From contig MU401471.1 of the NCBI GenBank assembly GCA_022579005.1, positions 138,345 to 202,344 on the forward strand: a DNA stretch of 64,000 nt, given 5' to 3'. The stretch is from Poronia punctata (taxonomy: Eukaryota; Ascomycota; Sordariomycetes; Xylariales; Xylariaceae). This document shows positions 24,401 through 35,772 of this stretch, piece by piece; positions within the stretch are counted from its first letter, which is position 1; every line of letters starts with the position of its first letter. The translations under genes and the position numbers were made by a program. The notes beneath the pieces were generated by a model. That model had not been told where the DNA came from and made no database searches. It saw only the letters and a list, made by a program, of their open reading frames with translations.

Positions 24401-27038
24401 TCCATTGCGAGTCTCCGAGGCTAGCAGAGAAGACACCCCACGATGCGCAACGAAGTGAGAGTCTCTATCCTCCTCTTCCAATCCTAGGCCGGGTGCCGAA
24501 TTCCCATGGAAACATTATCTGGGGAGTACATGCGCCATTTTAGTATGCGCAAGAAGTCCGGTAGACGGCGACACCCACGAGCCTGTCAGCAGTGTCTAGT
24601 TAGTTTCCGCGACGGCGCCCATCCTGCAGTGCTAGTTAGTGCTTTTCGCGGAGGCTACGATGGGTTCCTAGATATTCTTCATCGAATGTCGCGACGCCCT
24701 CCATCACAAACCACTTATACAATCTCCTATCGCGCCACCCACAACAGTGCCCCGTTTATACCACTCAATCAGGTAGTACCAAACGATAACAAGAAATAAG
24801 AGCTTCTCGTCTGCTACTTATGTTTGGAGTGGCCCCACAGAGTCGGCGTTCTCACGACTCTAGCGTTATTCTTCTTACCGAGCTTGACGTTAAGCTCTAG
24901 TAACGTTCTGCCTGCCTCCGGACATATTGCTTTTATAAAGTGTCCTGGCCCTCGCGCTGCTATATCCCGAGGATAGGGTGCCGAAGTGCAAGCTAATATA
25001 GCACCCAACCTATTTCAAATACCTATCGATCACGGTATGCATAATAGCTCGGTTGGCGGACAAGTAGGCAGGATACTATGCCTCCAGTTTATCGCCTATG
25101 TCCACTGGCGATAGCACCCTCGCGCAGACCCAATGCTTTCCTGCCATGGGCAATCTGCTGAGCCGTCTCTGATCTCATAATAACATGAGAGACTAAGACG
25201 AGATAGCAAGAGGATATAGTATGCCGATGTGTACCTAATCCAATATATTTAGCCGATCGTTTTTGGTAAGTGTTTGTTGTTTTCCGGGCATCGGAAACCA
25301 TATGTTCGCTGAAGAAAGATGGAAAGGGCGACAATGGAGCGAGCGCATTGGATTTACCCGGGTTATTTTTAATTAAAAATATTAAAAACCCTGAATGTGT
25401 ACGTGTAACGACATGCGGGACACAAGGCTTCTGCTCGCTACGTACGATCGAAAAGAAAGCGGCGTCGAACTAAGTCTCATCGGTATAGATCATCACGGTT
25501 CTTTGGTTGCCCGCCTCTAACGCACACCAACCCTATATGCGGGGGAGCCCCAGGCACAGGCACAGGCACAGGCACATATCTACATGGTACGTGTAATATG
25601 TCCGGGCAGATGTCGGTGCCCATCATACATATTTGAGTATCCATTAAACATATTGAATGATATCATCTCGAAAGGCAGTCGCAAAAGCGCAACACTGATT
25701 AACAGAGTAATCGTCATATGTGAAACACACCTGCGTTTCTCTCAGGTCATCGTTAGCTATTCTCTACACGCTGCCTGAATAAGCGAGTAATGAAGCATCC
25801 AAAAACAAGCTTGAAATTCCGGATCGCCGAGAATCTATCTAATTTGCGTCCATGTTGATGCCTCACAAAAGACGGAATTGGGTCGTTTAGATATTGTATG
25901 CATTGCAGAATTGACAACCCAACCCCCCTTTTTATTCATGACATATGGTGTTTAAATATTGAGGTGGTTTTCAAGCGAGTCTACTTAACCTAGGGCTTTA
26001 AGGTTTGATGCGTCATTCCTCCTCAACATACAACCTATATACTCGTACTCGTAATATATAATGCTACAAAGCAATGGTGTATAGCCATGGCTTTTCCTCA
26101 CACAAAATGGGCCTTTAGGTACGCCATCTACATATCGTGCCGTATACCTAATCTAGATAAATGCACGTCAAAGAAAATGAGAGGTATCCATGCCGGATTT
26201 TCCATTCCGGGGAGTGACAGTCTTGTCCTGTATCCACTCTTCTGGATTGTTGCGCGGGGCCCCAGATTCTCTCTACAGATGCTAGGTTTATAATGTCGCT
26301 TATATCATGATTGCCTGTTACTTTCTCGGGGTTGTGGTTTTTCAATCTCGTCACGGAAAAAGCCTGGGTCAAAGAACTTGATGTTCAAAGTAGGGAGGGT
26401 GTCGGGTCGTTTTGTACGAGAAGTGATAATGCAAACGCGATGGCCAGTCAGTATATAGGTAAGATCTTGGTAAGATCTCGGTAAGGGGCAACTTTATATC
26501 TGGGTGTGTATGTGAATGTGGGAAAGGTAGCGAGTTTAACGGTGACCAATGCTAAGTGTTGAGGCGGGTATCAGGAGCCAGATCAGTCCTCTGTCACCCT
26601 GGGGCCGGAGAGGGGCCGAAAGTCGGAAAGAAGGTTATATGAACGCCTATCTGGTTAATCTAGGCTGTGGTCTTTCTCTTGCACGTGTGCTTCGTTGGTA
26701 GAAATTAAGAGGGTTAAACACTTCTGTGCCTCGGGGTTGAGTCTTCCTTGGACTGTAATAGCACCAAACAGACGGGTTATGGAGGATAACGACAGTGATC
26801 GCAACTCGACAATATCTTTGCTTTTGCTCTGTAGCCAGGAGGCAATGGCGTTTTAGATCACTCGATGAGGGTTTCCTACTTTTTCACCTGAGTATTTCCA
26901 TGAGACTGGACGGGCACAGGTAGTTTGCCAGGATTCTGACAGCCTTGAATGAAGAACCCTCGCCGTCTTCTGACATCGAGCCCTATCGGCCTGTGACGTA
27001 GTAATCCTGCTCAATAAATCAGCAACAATCAATCAATG
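21415..27038. other. 5.6-kb gene-poor region
   Basis: No gene is supported. Short open frames lie on both strands and none exceeds about 120 codons or shows a domain. The first few hundred bases are the presumed promoter of the disordered-protein gene. A short CAGGCA array lies at about 25551-25575. Confidence 0.6.
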
Positions 27039-27134
27039 GGTGAGATGGCCGAGTGGTTATGGCGCTGCGTTCAGGTTATCTGAACAAATTTCGCAGTGGA
27101 GCAATCCGCGTGGGTTCGAGTCCCACTCTCATCA
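27039..27134 (+). tRNA. tRNA-Leu(CAG) with 15-nt intron
   Basis: The acceptor stem GGTGAGA (27039-27045) pairs with TCTCATC (27127-27133), with discriminator A at 27134. The D arm is GCC/GGC (27048-27063), the anticodon stem CTGCG/CGCAG (27065-27069 and 27092-27096), and the anticodon CAG lies at 27072-27074. A long variable arm, as expected for Leu, precedes T arm GTGGG/CCCAC. The intron occupies 27076-27090, one base after the anticodon. Its CTGAA pairs with TTCAG around the anticodon, as in typical eukaryotic pre-tRNAs. Internal promoters are box A at 27046-27056 and box B at 27113-27123. Confidence 0.95.
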
Positions 27135-27165
27135 TCAACTTGGTGCTTCAATCGGTTGCACAAAC

Positions 27166-27179
27166 TTTTTTCTTTTTTT
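27166..27179 (+). terminator. RNA polymerase III terminator of tRNA-Leu
   Basis: Two T runs (T6 at 27166-27171 and T7 at 27173-27179) start about 32 bp after the tRNA 3' end, matching the T-run signal used by RNA polymerase III. Confidence 0.8.
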
Positions 27180-27643
27180 GGTAGAGTTTACAATATCTCT
27201 CCATCTATGTCGAAGTATCCTTTTTGATGCAGGGGCGGTATAATCGGCTTGTATCGTCGTTCTGTTTAACATTATTGTTTTCAATCAATTAATAAGGGCG
27301 GCAGGAGCAGTCTCGTTGACTGTTGAGCGCGTACCTGAAGTATTCATATTGATGGAGGAGGTAGTAGACAGCGGAAGGTACTTACGTAATACACATTATC
27401 CTTGCCAAAATTGGAGTACTGGGCCTAGCTACCCCTGTCCCAGCCCCTGTCCGGGCCCTGTACAGTGCTTCCCAGCCCTTAATTCCGATGGTTTTAGCAG
27501 AGTAACTGCCACGAAGCCATTCACGAACCCGACTTCCGTATCATTCGCCCGTCTTTACACCTCGCCCTCCATGCCCGGATTGAAGTAAAACACCGGAAAC
27601 CCCTCAATCGGGACGCGCCGAAGCCTTTTACCCGTCGCCGACC
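27180..27643. other. intergenic region, promoter of COG1
   Basis: This 464-bp stretch between the tRNA terminator and the COG1 start contains a short 90-codon frame with no recognisable features. It is GC-rich toward the COG1 ATG. Confidence 0.5.
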
Positions 27644-30040
27644 ATGGCGACCCCCGACACCTCCACGCTGACAAGCTCAGCGCAGATCTTCACGACGTAC
27701 ACGTTGCCCCAGATACGTGCGATCCACAAGACACTGCACACGGAAATCGATGAGAAATCCGCGCGTCTCCGTACCCAGGTCGGCACCAGCTACCGCCAGC
27801 TACTCGGTACCGCCGACACGATTGTGCAGATTCGGGGCGACATGCTCGCGGCCCAGCAGGTGCTAGGCCACATGGGCGGCCAGTGCGGGCGCACCATTGT
27901 CGACCGCAAGGTCACGAGTCTGGCGCGCTTTCGAGGCGATGAAGACGCCGACGCGACATTGAGCCAGACTGCCCGCGTCAAGATTCTTAGGGCCTGTGGG
28001 CTTGCTGTCAGTCGGCTGCTTAAGACGGGCGCCGGTAAAGATGTCGAGGGAGGCAAGGGCGATCGGTTGGTGCTGGCCGCCAAGGTCTTCGTGCTCAGTC
28101 GATTGCTCGTGTCCAGCTTTGGGGACTTAAAGATCCTCGACGACGAAGTTAGGAGCGCGGTCGAGGGCGCGAAGAAGAGTCTAGATGGGCTGAGGAGGAA
28201 ATTAGTGCGCGCCGTCGAGAAGGTGCTGCAGAGAACCGGGGAGGGAGCGGATATAACAGCAATAATAAAGGCCTTGGCGGCTTATAGTCTGGCGTCGAGC
28301 TCTGGAACGCGCGACGTTCTACGGCGGTTCTTGAGCATCAGGGCCGAGGCCATCACGTACGAGTTCGACAACGAGGAGCACGAGAAAGACAGGGGCACTG
28401 GAAATGTCCTCCGAGGACTCGAATTATATACGAAGACCCTAGTGGATGTACAAGCGCTGGTTCCCAACAAGCTTCCGGATGCATTACTGGAACTCAAAAG
28501 AAGGCCGCTTCTAGAGGACGCATCATTGCGCAGTCTAGAAGGCCTCCGACTAGACGTATACGAGAGGTGGTGTGGCGATGAGATTCGATACTTCACCCCT
28601 TTCATACGGCATGACGACCTAGATGGAATACAGGCCAGGGAAATGCTTACGAATTGGGCTAAAAAGGGGGAGGAAGCTGTTCTCGGTGGGCTTGGTAACA
28701 CGCTCGAACACGTGACGGAATTTAAAGCCATCCTGGATCTGCGGACAAGCACACTACAGCAATGGATCAAAGATGGCGGGAAAGCGAAAGGCTTCGATCC
28801 CTCTGATATGCTTGACAGCTTGCGGGACGCCATCAACAGTCATCTCTTGCGCCTCGTAGAAACCAAGGTGGCAAAGCTCAAACTTGTTGGCTCCGAGATG
28901 GCCGCCACTCTAGAGGCGTGGAAGCCAGGCGTGACAGACCGTCAACGCGGCTTATGGGACGACGAAATGCTCACAATGGACTTTTCGCTCGGCGCGGCAC
29001 AAGTAACGCAAGAAGTAGTATCTCGTGTTTACGGAAGAAACGACGCGGTGGCTCGAGCCGTCACTAGTTTTGAGTCGTGGTACAATATCGTCGACAACGT
29101 CGGCGAGTTAGTAGAGCAACTCAGGAGGCAGAGATGGGACAACGATGTGGACGAGATCGAAGATGAGGATGTTATCGAGGAAAGACAGACTCTCCTGAGC
29201 AAAGACGACCCGCAACTTTTACATACACGACTTAACGACAGCTTAACGAAAGCGTTTGAGGATCTGAACACGCAGCTCACAGAATTATGGAAAGGGCAGA
29301 AGGATGGGACGAACAACGGGCAAATCGCCATGTACATCTTACGCATCATGAGAGATATAAGGAGTCGTTTACCCCCTCTCGAGGGCGTCCAGTCTTTTGG
29401 TCTAGACAACGTTCCCTCATTGCACGAGAGGCTTGCCCGACACGTGGCTCTAGCACCGTGCGAAGAGTTTGCCACTACGGGTCTAGCACAGAAACGCGTG
29501 GCCGGCCGAGCGCTATGGGAGGGCGAACCGGCCCTGCCGGCCCAGCCATCCTCGAGCACGTTCAAGCTTCTACAAAACCTCTCCGAGTCAATGGGCGAAG
29601 CGGGCGTCGATCTGTGGACGCCCGCTGCTGTGAATACCATCAAGCGTACCTTTGGTAGACAGCTTGCAGAGGTTTGGCATAAAGAGCTCGCCGCAGAGAC
29701 CCCAGACTCAGATACCACCAAACCTACAGTTGACGCAGAAGAGGATGGTGAAGATGATCCCGGAGAAGAAGATGAAGAGGAAGATGACTCGAAGGAAACC
29801 AGTGACCAGCATAAGGATACGACACCGAACAAGGACATCATTGTTCAGTGGTTGTTTGACATCAACCTACTACAACAATACCTCGCGGTACATGATGGCG
29901 ACTCTGATGGACCGTTGAAAGAACTGGCTTCTGAGATGCTGAAGAGGTCTGATTTGGACGAGGAGGCTCAGCGTCGCTTGGTCAAATCATCACAGGAGTA
30001 CTGGAAGCGGACAAGTTTATTATTTGGCTTACTCGCTTAA
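27644..30040 (+). CDS. COG1: conserved oligomeric Golgi complex subunit 1
   Basis: A single-exon 798-aa protein. The N-terminal FTTYTLPQIRAIHKTLHTEI segment, continuing through a TSYRQLLGTADTIVQIRGDM stretch, is the Vps51/Cog1-type helical N-terminal region. Cog1 is a subunit of the COG tether, which captures retrograde vesicles at the Golgi and holds the lobes of the complex together (family knowledge). The rest is mainly helical. A very acidic linker (about residues 695-720, many Glu/Asp) precedes a final helical segment that ends SLLFGLLA. The length fits fungal Cog1. The start ATG lies in a good context (ACCATGG). No transmembrane segment is seen, consistent with a peripheral membrane complex. 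Confidence 0.88.
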   Translation: MATPDTSTLTSSAQIFTTYTLPQIRAIHKTLHTEIDEKSARLRTQVGTSYRQLLGTADTIVQIRGDMLAAQQVLGHMGGQCGRTIVDRKVTSLARFRGDEDADATLSQTARVKILRACGLAVSRLLKTGAGKDVEGGKGDRLVLAAKVFVLSRLLVSSFGDLKILDDEVRSAVEGAKKSLDGLRRKLVRAVEKVLQRTGEGADITAIIKALAAYSLASSSGTRDVLRRFLSIRAEAITYEFDNEEHEKDRGTGNVLRGLELYTKTLVDVQALVPNKLPDALLELKRRPLLEDASLRSLEGLRLDVYERWCGDEIRYFTPFIRHDDLDGIQAREMLTNWAKKGEEAVLGGLGNTLEHVTEFKAILDLRTSTLQQWIKDGGKAKGFDPSDMLDSLRDAINSHLLRLVETKVAKLKLVGSEMAATLEAWKPGVTDRQRGLWDDEMLTMDFSLGAAQVTQEVVSRVYGRNDAVARAVTSFESWYNIVDNVGELVEQLRRQRWDNDVDEIEDEDVIEERQTLLSKDDPQLLHTRLNDSLTKAFEDLNTQLTELWKGQKDGTNNGQIAMYILRIMRDIRSRLPPLEGVQSFGLDNVPSLHERLARHVALAPCEEFATTGLAQKRVAGRALWEGEPALPAQPSSSTFKLLQNLSESMGEAGVDLWTPAAVNTIKRTFGRQLAEVWHKELAAETPDSDTTKPTVDAEEDGEDDPGEEDEEEDDSKETSDQHKDTTPNKDIIVQWLFDINLLQQYLAVHDGDSDGPLKELASEMLKRSDLDEEAQRRLVKSSQEYWKRTSLLFGLLA

Positions 30041-30941
30041 TGTGCTGTCTTCATGTGTCTTGTCTTACGATCAGGTACAAAGATCCAAATAAATCACAGA
30101 ATCCCAAGCAGACGATTGTTCTATTATAACAGAAAATGAGATATCTGCAAAGGCCGGTCCTCTATCGCGAGAAAAGAATGCCAAGTATAGGCTCGGGGTA
30201 TTTATTACGTACAATATCATCGCCGGACAGGCTCCCCGGTGGCACAACCGACATACCGGGCAATAATATCACGAAGAGGGTAGCAGTTCTACATATTACG
30301 CAGGTGAACCGCAACCAGTTCTTATATGACCAACTCCCCCTTTAGCTTCAAGACGTGTTTGATCATCACCTGAGCGTCAACTGCACTACACTTACCTGTT
30401 TACCTTGAGCGTATTCCAGAATACTTTGCTTATGAGTAGGGAATAGGGACGCAAACATGTTAACAAACGTCGACAATTCAAGTTTATTCCCAGGCCAGGC
30501 CAAAATAGCCCTATCATAAGTAAACCACGACCCAATGTACCATGGTAAGTAATACCGAAACACTGGTAAGGCTAGCGGTATGTAGCCGAGAATATAGTAG
30601 GGCGAACCTACTGTTTTGTTTGCCTTGTCCTATGTCCGTGTCACAGCAGCGACAAACAATGATATGAGCAAAAGGAAAAAGTAGGAACTCTGTGGTACTA
30701 TATACTAACCTAGATATGTATATATGGCGAGAAGGATGTAGAAAATAGTTGAGCAAAGCTAGGCAGGCATTTCACCACATTTTCTTCTTTCCTCTTTCGC
30801 CGCCGTTCTACCTTCTCACTTTATTATGTTACTGAAAGAACCAAGCTAGCATCCGTTCTAAGCCAAGGAGAGGAAGGAGACATATACCTACCTTACCTAC
30901 CTAACATAACCAAATATCTTTTTTTCTTTTCAAAAAAGGCA
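30041..30941. other. intergenic region between COG1 and the membrane-protein gene
   Basis: About 900 bp with no supportable gene. The end is a TACCTACC run and a T-rich tract (30918-30930), the leader of the next gene. Confidence 0.55.
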
Positions 30942-32075
30942 ATGAGGAATTCCCTGCTACTACTCCCCCTCCTCCCAACCCTCCTCCTCCTCCAAGCCAT
31001 CACCATCTCCGCAACCGTATACGCCGACTTCTCCACCTACCCGCAAGACTCGCAAACATGTCTCTACACCAGCAGCCGCTCAGCCAACTGCGTATCAGCA
31101 CCGACAGGGCGGGAGCTGAACGAATGTCTATGCAAGAACCGGAATGACTTCGTCTACGACTCGGCCGCCTGTATCGCGAGAGAAAGCCCCTATGATCTAG
31201 GGGTCGTGTACGAGGTCATGACGTCTAATTGTGCCGGGACGGGGGTCACGTTGTCGGTTCCGAGAGATGTCTTTTTGGCTGTTGCTTCTTCTGCCGTCGT
31301 TAGGAGGACTACTAGTACATCTGCGACTTTGACATCTAAGTCTACTACGGTTGCTAGTACTACTTCTTCGTCTTCGTCAGTATCGACGACATCATCACCA
31401 TCAACAACAACAACTTCTACTACTACTACTACTACTACTACAGCACCAACAAACACATCTACTACCCCCCCACCGCCCCCGCAACATCCGCCTCATCATC
31501 ATTATATAAGCAAAGCCTCCTGGGTAGGAATAGGATTCGGCATCGCCCTATTCATCCTAGGGACTCTCCTAGTAGCAGCATTTATATACATATATCGAGA
31601 AATATACCAAGAACACACAAACCCTAACCCAAACCCAAACCCAGACCCAGACCCAGACCCAGATCCAGATCCAAGCCCAGAAAACGAAAATCCACCCCAA
31701 CCACCACAACCACAACCAAACGCCATAACAACCCCAACTCCCGCCCCGGGACGTATCGCATACACAAGTTTCGAATCCTTCCCCCCAAGTCAATATCCCG
31801 AACGTTGGCCAGGGGCAGGACGCCGACCGTCTCCTTTTGACGAGTTGGGTCCCGTTGTAGAAGATGACGACAGAGACAGAAACACTCCGGATGAAAATAA
31901 GGAACCTGTTGAGCTTCCAAGTGCGGAAAGGGAAAACGAAAGGGAAAACGAAAGGGAAAACGAAAGGGAAAACGAAAGGGAAAGGGAAAGTCAGAGGAGG
32001 AGGGATTCATATGGAGATCGGCCGACATCTTATTCTCTACCCCAGATTGCTACTGTATCTCCGCTTATGGGGTAA
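30942..32075 (+). CDS. single-pass membrane protein with Cys-rich ectodomain and repeat tail
   Basis: A single exon of 377 aa. The signal peptide is a Leu-rich core (LLLLPLLPTLLLLQA). The ectodomain has six cysteines between about residues 40 and 100, including ECLC and a later SNC; the order resembles the second half of a CFEM domain, but two cysteines of the usual eight are missing. A Ser/Thr-rich stalk (about 120-175) and a Pro/His patch lead to a transmembrane helix at about 190-212 (VGIGFGIALFILGTLLVAAF). The cytosolic tail carries NP/DP dipeptide repeats (about 226-246) and ENER repeats (about 329-347). This topology recalls Wsc/Mid2-type wall-stress sensors, but that role is inference. 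Repeat lengths are likely polymorphic. Confidence 0.8.
   Translation: MRNSLLLLPLLPTLLLLQAITISATVYADFSTYPQDSQTCLYTSSRSANCVSAPTGRELNECLCKNRNDFVYDSAACIARESPYDLGVVYEVMTSNCAGTGVTLSVPRDVFLAVASSAVVRRTTSTSATLTSKSTTVASTTSSSSSVSTTSSPSTTTTSTTTTTTTTAPTNTSTTPPPPPQHPPHHHYISKASWVGIGFGIALFILGTLLVAAFIYIYREIYQEHTNPNPNPNPDPDPDPDPDPSPENENPPQPPQPQPNAITTPTPAPGRIAYTSFESFPPSQYPERWPGAGRRPSPFDELGPVVEDDDRDRNTPDENKEPVELPSAERENERENERENERENERERESQRRRDSYGDRPTSYSLPQIATVSPLMG
31620..31677 (+). repeat. 6-bp minisatellite encoding NP/DP repeats
   Basis: Tandem AACCC(A/T) units drift into GACCCA units and encode alternating Asn-Pro then Asp-Pro dipeptides in the cytosolic tail of the membrane protein. The single CCCTAA at its start is part of this array, not a telomere remnant. 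Confidence 0.8.
31928..31990 (+). repeat. 12-bp minisatellite encoding ENER repeats
   Basis: About five near-perfect copies of a 12-bp unit (GGGAAAACGAAA) in frame encode Glu-Asn-Glu-Arg repeats near the C-terminus of the membrane protein. Confidence 0.85.
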
Positions 32076-32581
32076 TAAGGGAAGGAGAAGGATATGATGA
32101 TTTTGGGTGCGAGAGATTGCGAAAGAGGTGGGAGCAAAAAAGTCGACCGTGAAATAGGGGGGGGGGGCAATGAAATTCGAAAAGGGGTTGGGGGTAGGGA
32201 TACCTAGATGGTGGTTGAATGATAGATCAACATATCACCACTCGTAACTTCAATTTATTTGTCTACCCAACTTTTAAAATCGATTGTGGTCTCATGTTTT
32301 ACGCGTGAGGATGCCAGAACAAGACTTCTTTTCTCACAATGATTTCATGTCACAAGCCAAATTCTCCAGTACGTCGTGATGGCAGCTTTAGCCAAGCAAT
32401 TAACCTGTACCCAAATTCGTTGCTCATGAAACTATGTAATTATTGATGAACGAAAACAGCTGTCAATATGACTCATGGGCCTCGGCACCTGTCCAGTTCA
32501 GGCCAAATTGTATGATAGAGAATTATGAAAACTTGGTCCCTTAGAGGGAAGGGCAAATAGAAGAACCAAGGACAATAAGGT

Positions 32582-33445
32582 CTAGGAAAGTGTTGACGAC
32601 GAGTAACTGGCACTTTCCTCATAATCGAGCTCACTTCTGCGCCGGAACCCAAGCTTTTCACAAATCCTAACAACACAAGCCCTAAAGACAGAGTTACTAG
32701 CTCTCTTTGGCTTATCATGCAACCCAATCGTTGAAGTGTGGCACGAACACGAGCAGCGCGAGCCGGAAGCCAACCTCGGAGGGCCCGCCGGAAGTGCCCT
32801 GAGCCCCGGAGGTGCGGGCCAAGGAACGGCCGAAAGCAGAATAGGAGTGGCGCGAGCGTTGCGAGGAATTGCATCTGCGTGGAGGGATAAGTCTAGCGCC
32901 AGGCCGCAAGTGTAAGCGAGGTCAAAGCTTCCGGCAGCCTTGTAGCCCAACCAGCCAGCTGAATGGCAGAGGAACTGCGAAGCCAGACGTAACAGGTCGT
33001 CTCCTTTGAGATCCGAATCCCCGCTGTTCTCGACGAGCTGGCCCCACGACTGCGGCGGCAGGCGGAGGAACCCGCCGGGTACCGAGTTCAGCGTAGCCTT
33101 GAGTAGCGCCTCACTGGGTATGATGTGAGGTGGTGCCGTCTTGGGCAGTTGCAAGATTGTCTTGCGGTGTATCCGGGCGACGCGCCATATCAGCGAATCC
33201 CAAGACGGTAGGTCAGTCGGCGGCGGCGGGTCGATGCTCTCTAGTATCTCGAGAGTGCGTATACGCGAGTCGAGCTGCTCGATCGTGGTCTGGTTGCTCC
33301 TTGCGTAAGGGAACGGAACTAAATGCCTCCCCTCGATGTTGGCGATGGCCGTCATGCAGTACATCTCGGCCGCTTCATTGCTCTTTGACACCCTGGGCCG
33401 GTCCGTGCCAGTCGCATTTGCCGTCCTCGCCTTTTGTGTGTCCAT
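32582..33445 (-). CDS. hypothetical protein
   Basis: A single open frame of 287 aa from the first ATG (33445, in AACATGG context). I do not recognise it. The N-terminal two thirds look like real protein, with helical segments such as LDSRIRTLEILESI, LIWRVARIHRKTILQLP and LLRLASQFLCHSAGWLGYK. The C-terminal part (Pro/Ala/Arg-rich, then CSCSCH) looks less regular, and an unseen intron or frame change there is possible. No signal peptide or clear membrane helix is present. It is convergent with the membrane-protein gene, 506 bp between stop codons. Confidence 0.5.
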   Translation of the reverse strand: MDTQKARTANATGTDRPRVSKSNEAAEMYCMTAIANIEGRHLVPFPYARSNQTTIEQLDSRIRTLEILESIDPPPPTDLPSWDSLIWRVARIHRKTILQLPKTAPPHIIPSEALLKATLNSVPGGFLRLPPQSWGQLVENSGDSDLKGDDLLRLASQFLCHSAGWLGYKAAGSFDLAYTCGLALDLSLHADAIPRNARATPILLSAVPWPAPPGLRALPAGPPRLASGSRCSCSCHTSTIGLHDKPKRASNSVFRACVVRICEKLGFRRRSELDYEESASYSSSTLS

Positions 33446-35772
33446 GTTGGTATGAAGAAAAGAATTAGGACTATAATCCAAACTGGGGCAGAGAGAAAGC
33501 GGGAGGGAAAAGGGTCGGCTTCACTGTCTCGAAGTTGCGCAAGCCTTTTCTCCGCTTCCGCTTCCGCGGCCGAAGGTCGTTTGAGTTTCCATCGAGTGCA
33601 AGTCTGGCTACATAAGTACTGCCTACTCTCCCTACCACGTCAGCTAGTCGGATCCTAAGCCTTGGAGTGACGGGGTCAGTTGCTATATTGGGATTTATAC
33701 GTCAGGTAAGTTATGTCAGGTATCAGGGTGACGTGAATTTCGCCACGATGGCAATGTTAGTTGTACCAAGTTACCAACCCTGTGCGGTCATGATATGTGG
33801 GATGGTAGACACCGACGCGCGAATCAATAAGCGTGACTTCTTCGTCCTAGGTGGTCCTAGTTTCCCTTTCACTCGCCTTCCTACCTGCCTGGTCAGTCTC
33901 GTTCGCACCTGTAACTCATATGCAGGAAGGCTAAAACACAAGCCCAATCAAAATCATGCGCTCAGGCTGGGAAGTAGCGAAGCAAAGCACAGCGCCCGGT
34001 GCAAGGGCAATGAGGCGCGCTTTGCTGCTTTTGCTCTGCTATCTTCGTTTCTGCGGTTCTCTTGTACAGACCACAAATAATCGGGTTACGGGTTTGGGAC
34101 TGGACATTGAGAAGATGCCTATTGCTAGGTAATATTAGGGGTCTAGACTCTAAACAGCCGGACTTTCTGACCAGCCTATGGTGAGATTCTTCAAGTTGCC
34201 TTCCTCACATGTAGGTATACCTGCATGTACACTACCATAGAGGTACTTGTATTACTCCATGTAGAGTTGAAGGGATATAGGTACCTACACGTACACCCAC
34301 GCCGCATTTACAGCCAGCCTTATTTTATCTACTAGTCTACATACAGATCCAACAGAATCACGTGGATCCTTATACTCCCCCGTATCTGCCCTTATAGAGT
34401 TTTATGCCGTGTTCTTCTATCGGCTTTTCTTGGATTCTCCTTCCGCTTGCATTGGCGACATGCATTACAACCCCGAGAACTTCCCGGAAGTCTCAAGTTT
34501 AGATATTTCCCCTCCCGTCATTTCGACTTCTCGTCCGGCTTGTCCCGGCGCAGATGGTACGAGATATCAAAATATCATGTCAAAGTTATGACGATGCGAT
34601 ACCGCAAGGTAGGGGTACTTTATCTCCTATTGGCTCTCCCCTCATCTTGGTCGTGTGAGCCGGTACCGCCCGGCACATACCTCTGGGGGGGGCGTTGCGG
34701 GGAATAAAGGAGGAGCCGCCCTGAAGCCTGTGAGTACCTAGCTACCCCATGATGCGACAAATAACAGGCGATCCGGGGAAAGGAATGAAATGATTTCATT
34801 GCCTACTTCTTGTTCAACTCCTTGTCAGACTTTTCAGCTTTCAGCTTGTCCCGTACTCGGTATTCGTTGCCGTTTTGGACTTGTTCTTCCCCTCGCACGA
34901 CTTACAACCAATCAGTATCTACATGTCTCTTCAATTTCGGAGTGAAACTGGAGCCTTGGTATGTAAATTAGTATACGATAAGGATACTTTGAAAAGCGTC
35001 GCTAATCACTCCTACTTTATTTCTCAGAAACACAGATATGTCCTTTGAGTTTCTCAAAGTGCGGATGCATCTTCCACATCCCTACCCCTAGCCTAGTCAC
35101 AATGTCACATATACCACCTTAACCACCTGATTCGCGGCTGTCTCCCATCGCACGACCCTCCGACTCTGCTACACTACATTACGCTTCTGTCCAGGTAAAT
35201 CATGAAAAAGGCTATTACCTACTTTCTTTCTATGACCATGGGTCGAATGGAGTTAGTCGTTCTACCCTGAAGAATATTCAATTATTGATCTGTCAGTTAT
35301 GCTACCTTGAGAGGTCAAGAACCTTTTGCCTCGCCCCGACGAAAAGGAGTTCAGCAGAAAAATACACATCCATGAAACCTATGGAAAGGCAAGCGAGTTG
35401 CCTGATTAAACAAAGTCGAAATTAAATTGTAAAACGGCATCCAAGGCTGTGTTGTGTGGCCACTATATACCTTACACCATTCTCTCACTCACCCACGTAG
35501 GAGGGTCGCAGTATTACCTCGGATGTGTAATTATACCTATGGTTAGCAGGTAGCTCTGTTGTATGTACTACAAGCCACGATAATACGAATATGCACGGTA
35601 CTTGTAAGTGTCACTCTATTTCTGTCAGGTTGGTAGAGTAGTGGTACAGTGTTAAGCTTTGCAATATTCGTACAACTGGGCTTTGTAGGACACCGGTTTG
35701 ACCCTAATGTTACATGACAGCGTGGAGTTGACCAATGCAAAATTACAAAATAAATGCTTGCTTTGTTCTGAC
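33446..35772. other. intergenic region
   Basis: About 2.3 kb with no supportable gene; a 137-codon frame at 33667-34080 has no domain or splice support. The left end is the promoter of the hypothetical gene and the right end is the MSS51 3' region. Confidence 0.55.

Noticed and set aside
24506..24799. Zinc-cluster (Zn2Cys6) regulator fragment suggested by RRRHPRACQQC
   Set aside because: Only two of the six cysteines are present and no further domain follows.
31620..31632. Interstitial telomere remnant (AACCCTAACCC)
   Set aside because: It is a single unit at the start of a coding NP/DP minisatellite inside an open frame.
33667..34080. 137-codon plus-strand frame as a gene
   Set aside because: No domain, homology cue or splice support; the composition resembles the surrounding intergenic DNA.
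35543..35772. MSS51 reading on past 35904 to the distal stop at 35543
   Set aside because: That extension translates a C19 intron tract; splicing gives the conserved RGKRYE ending.
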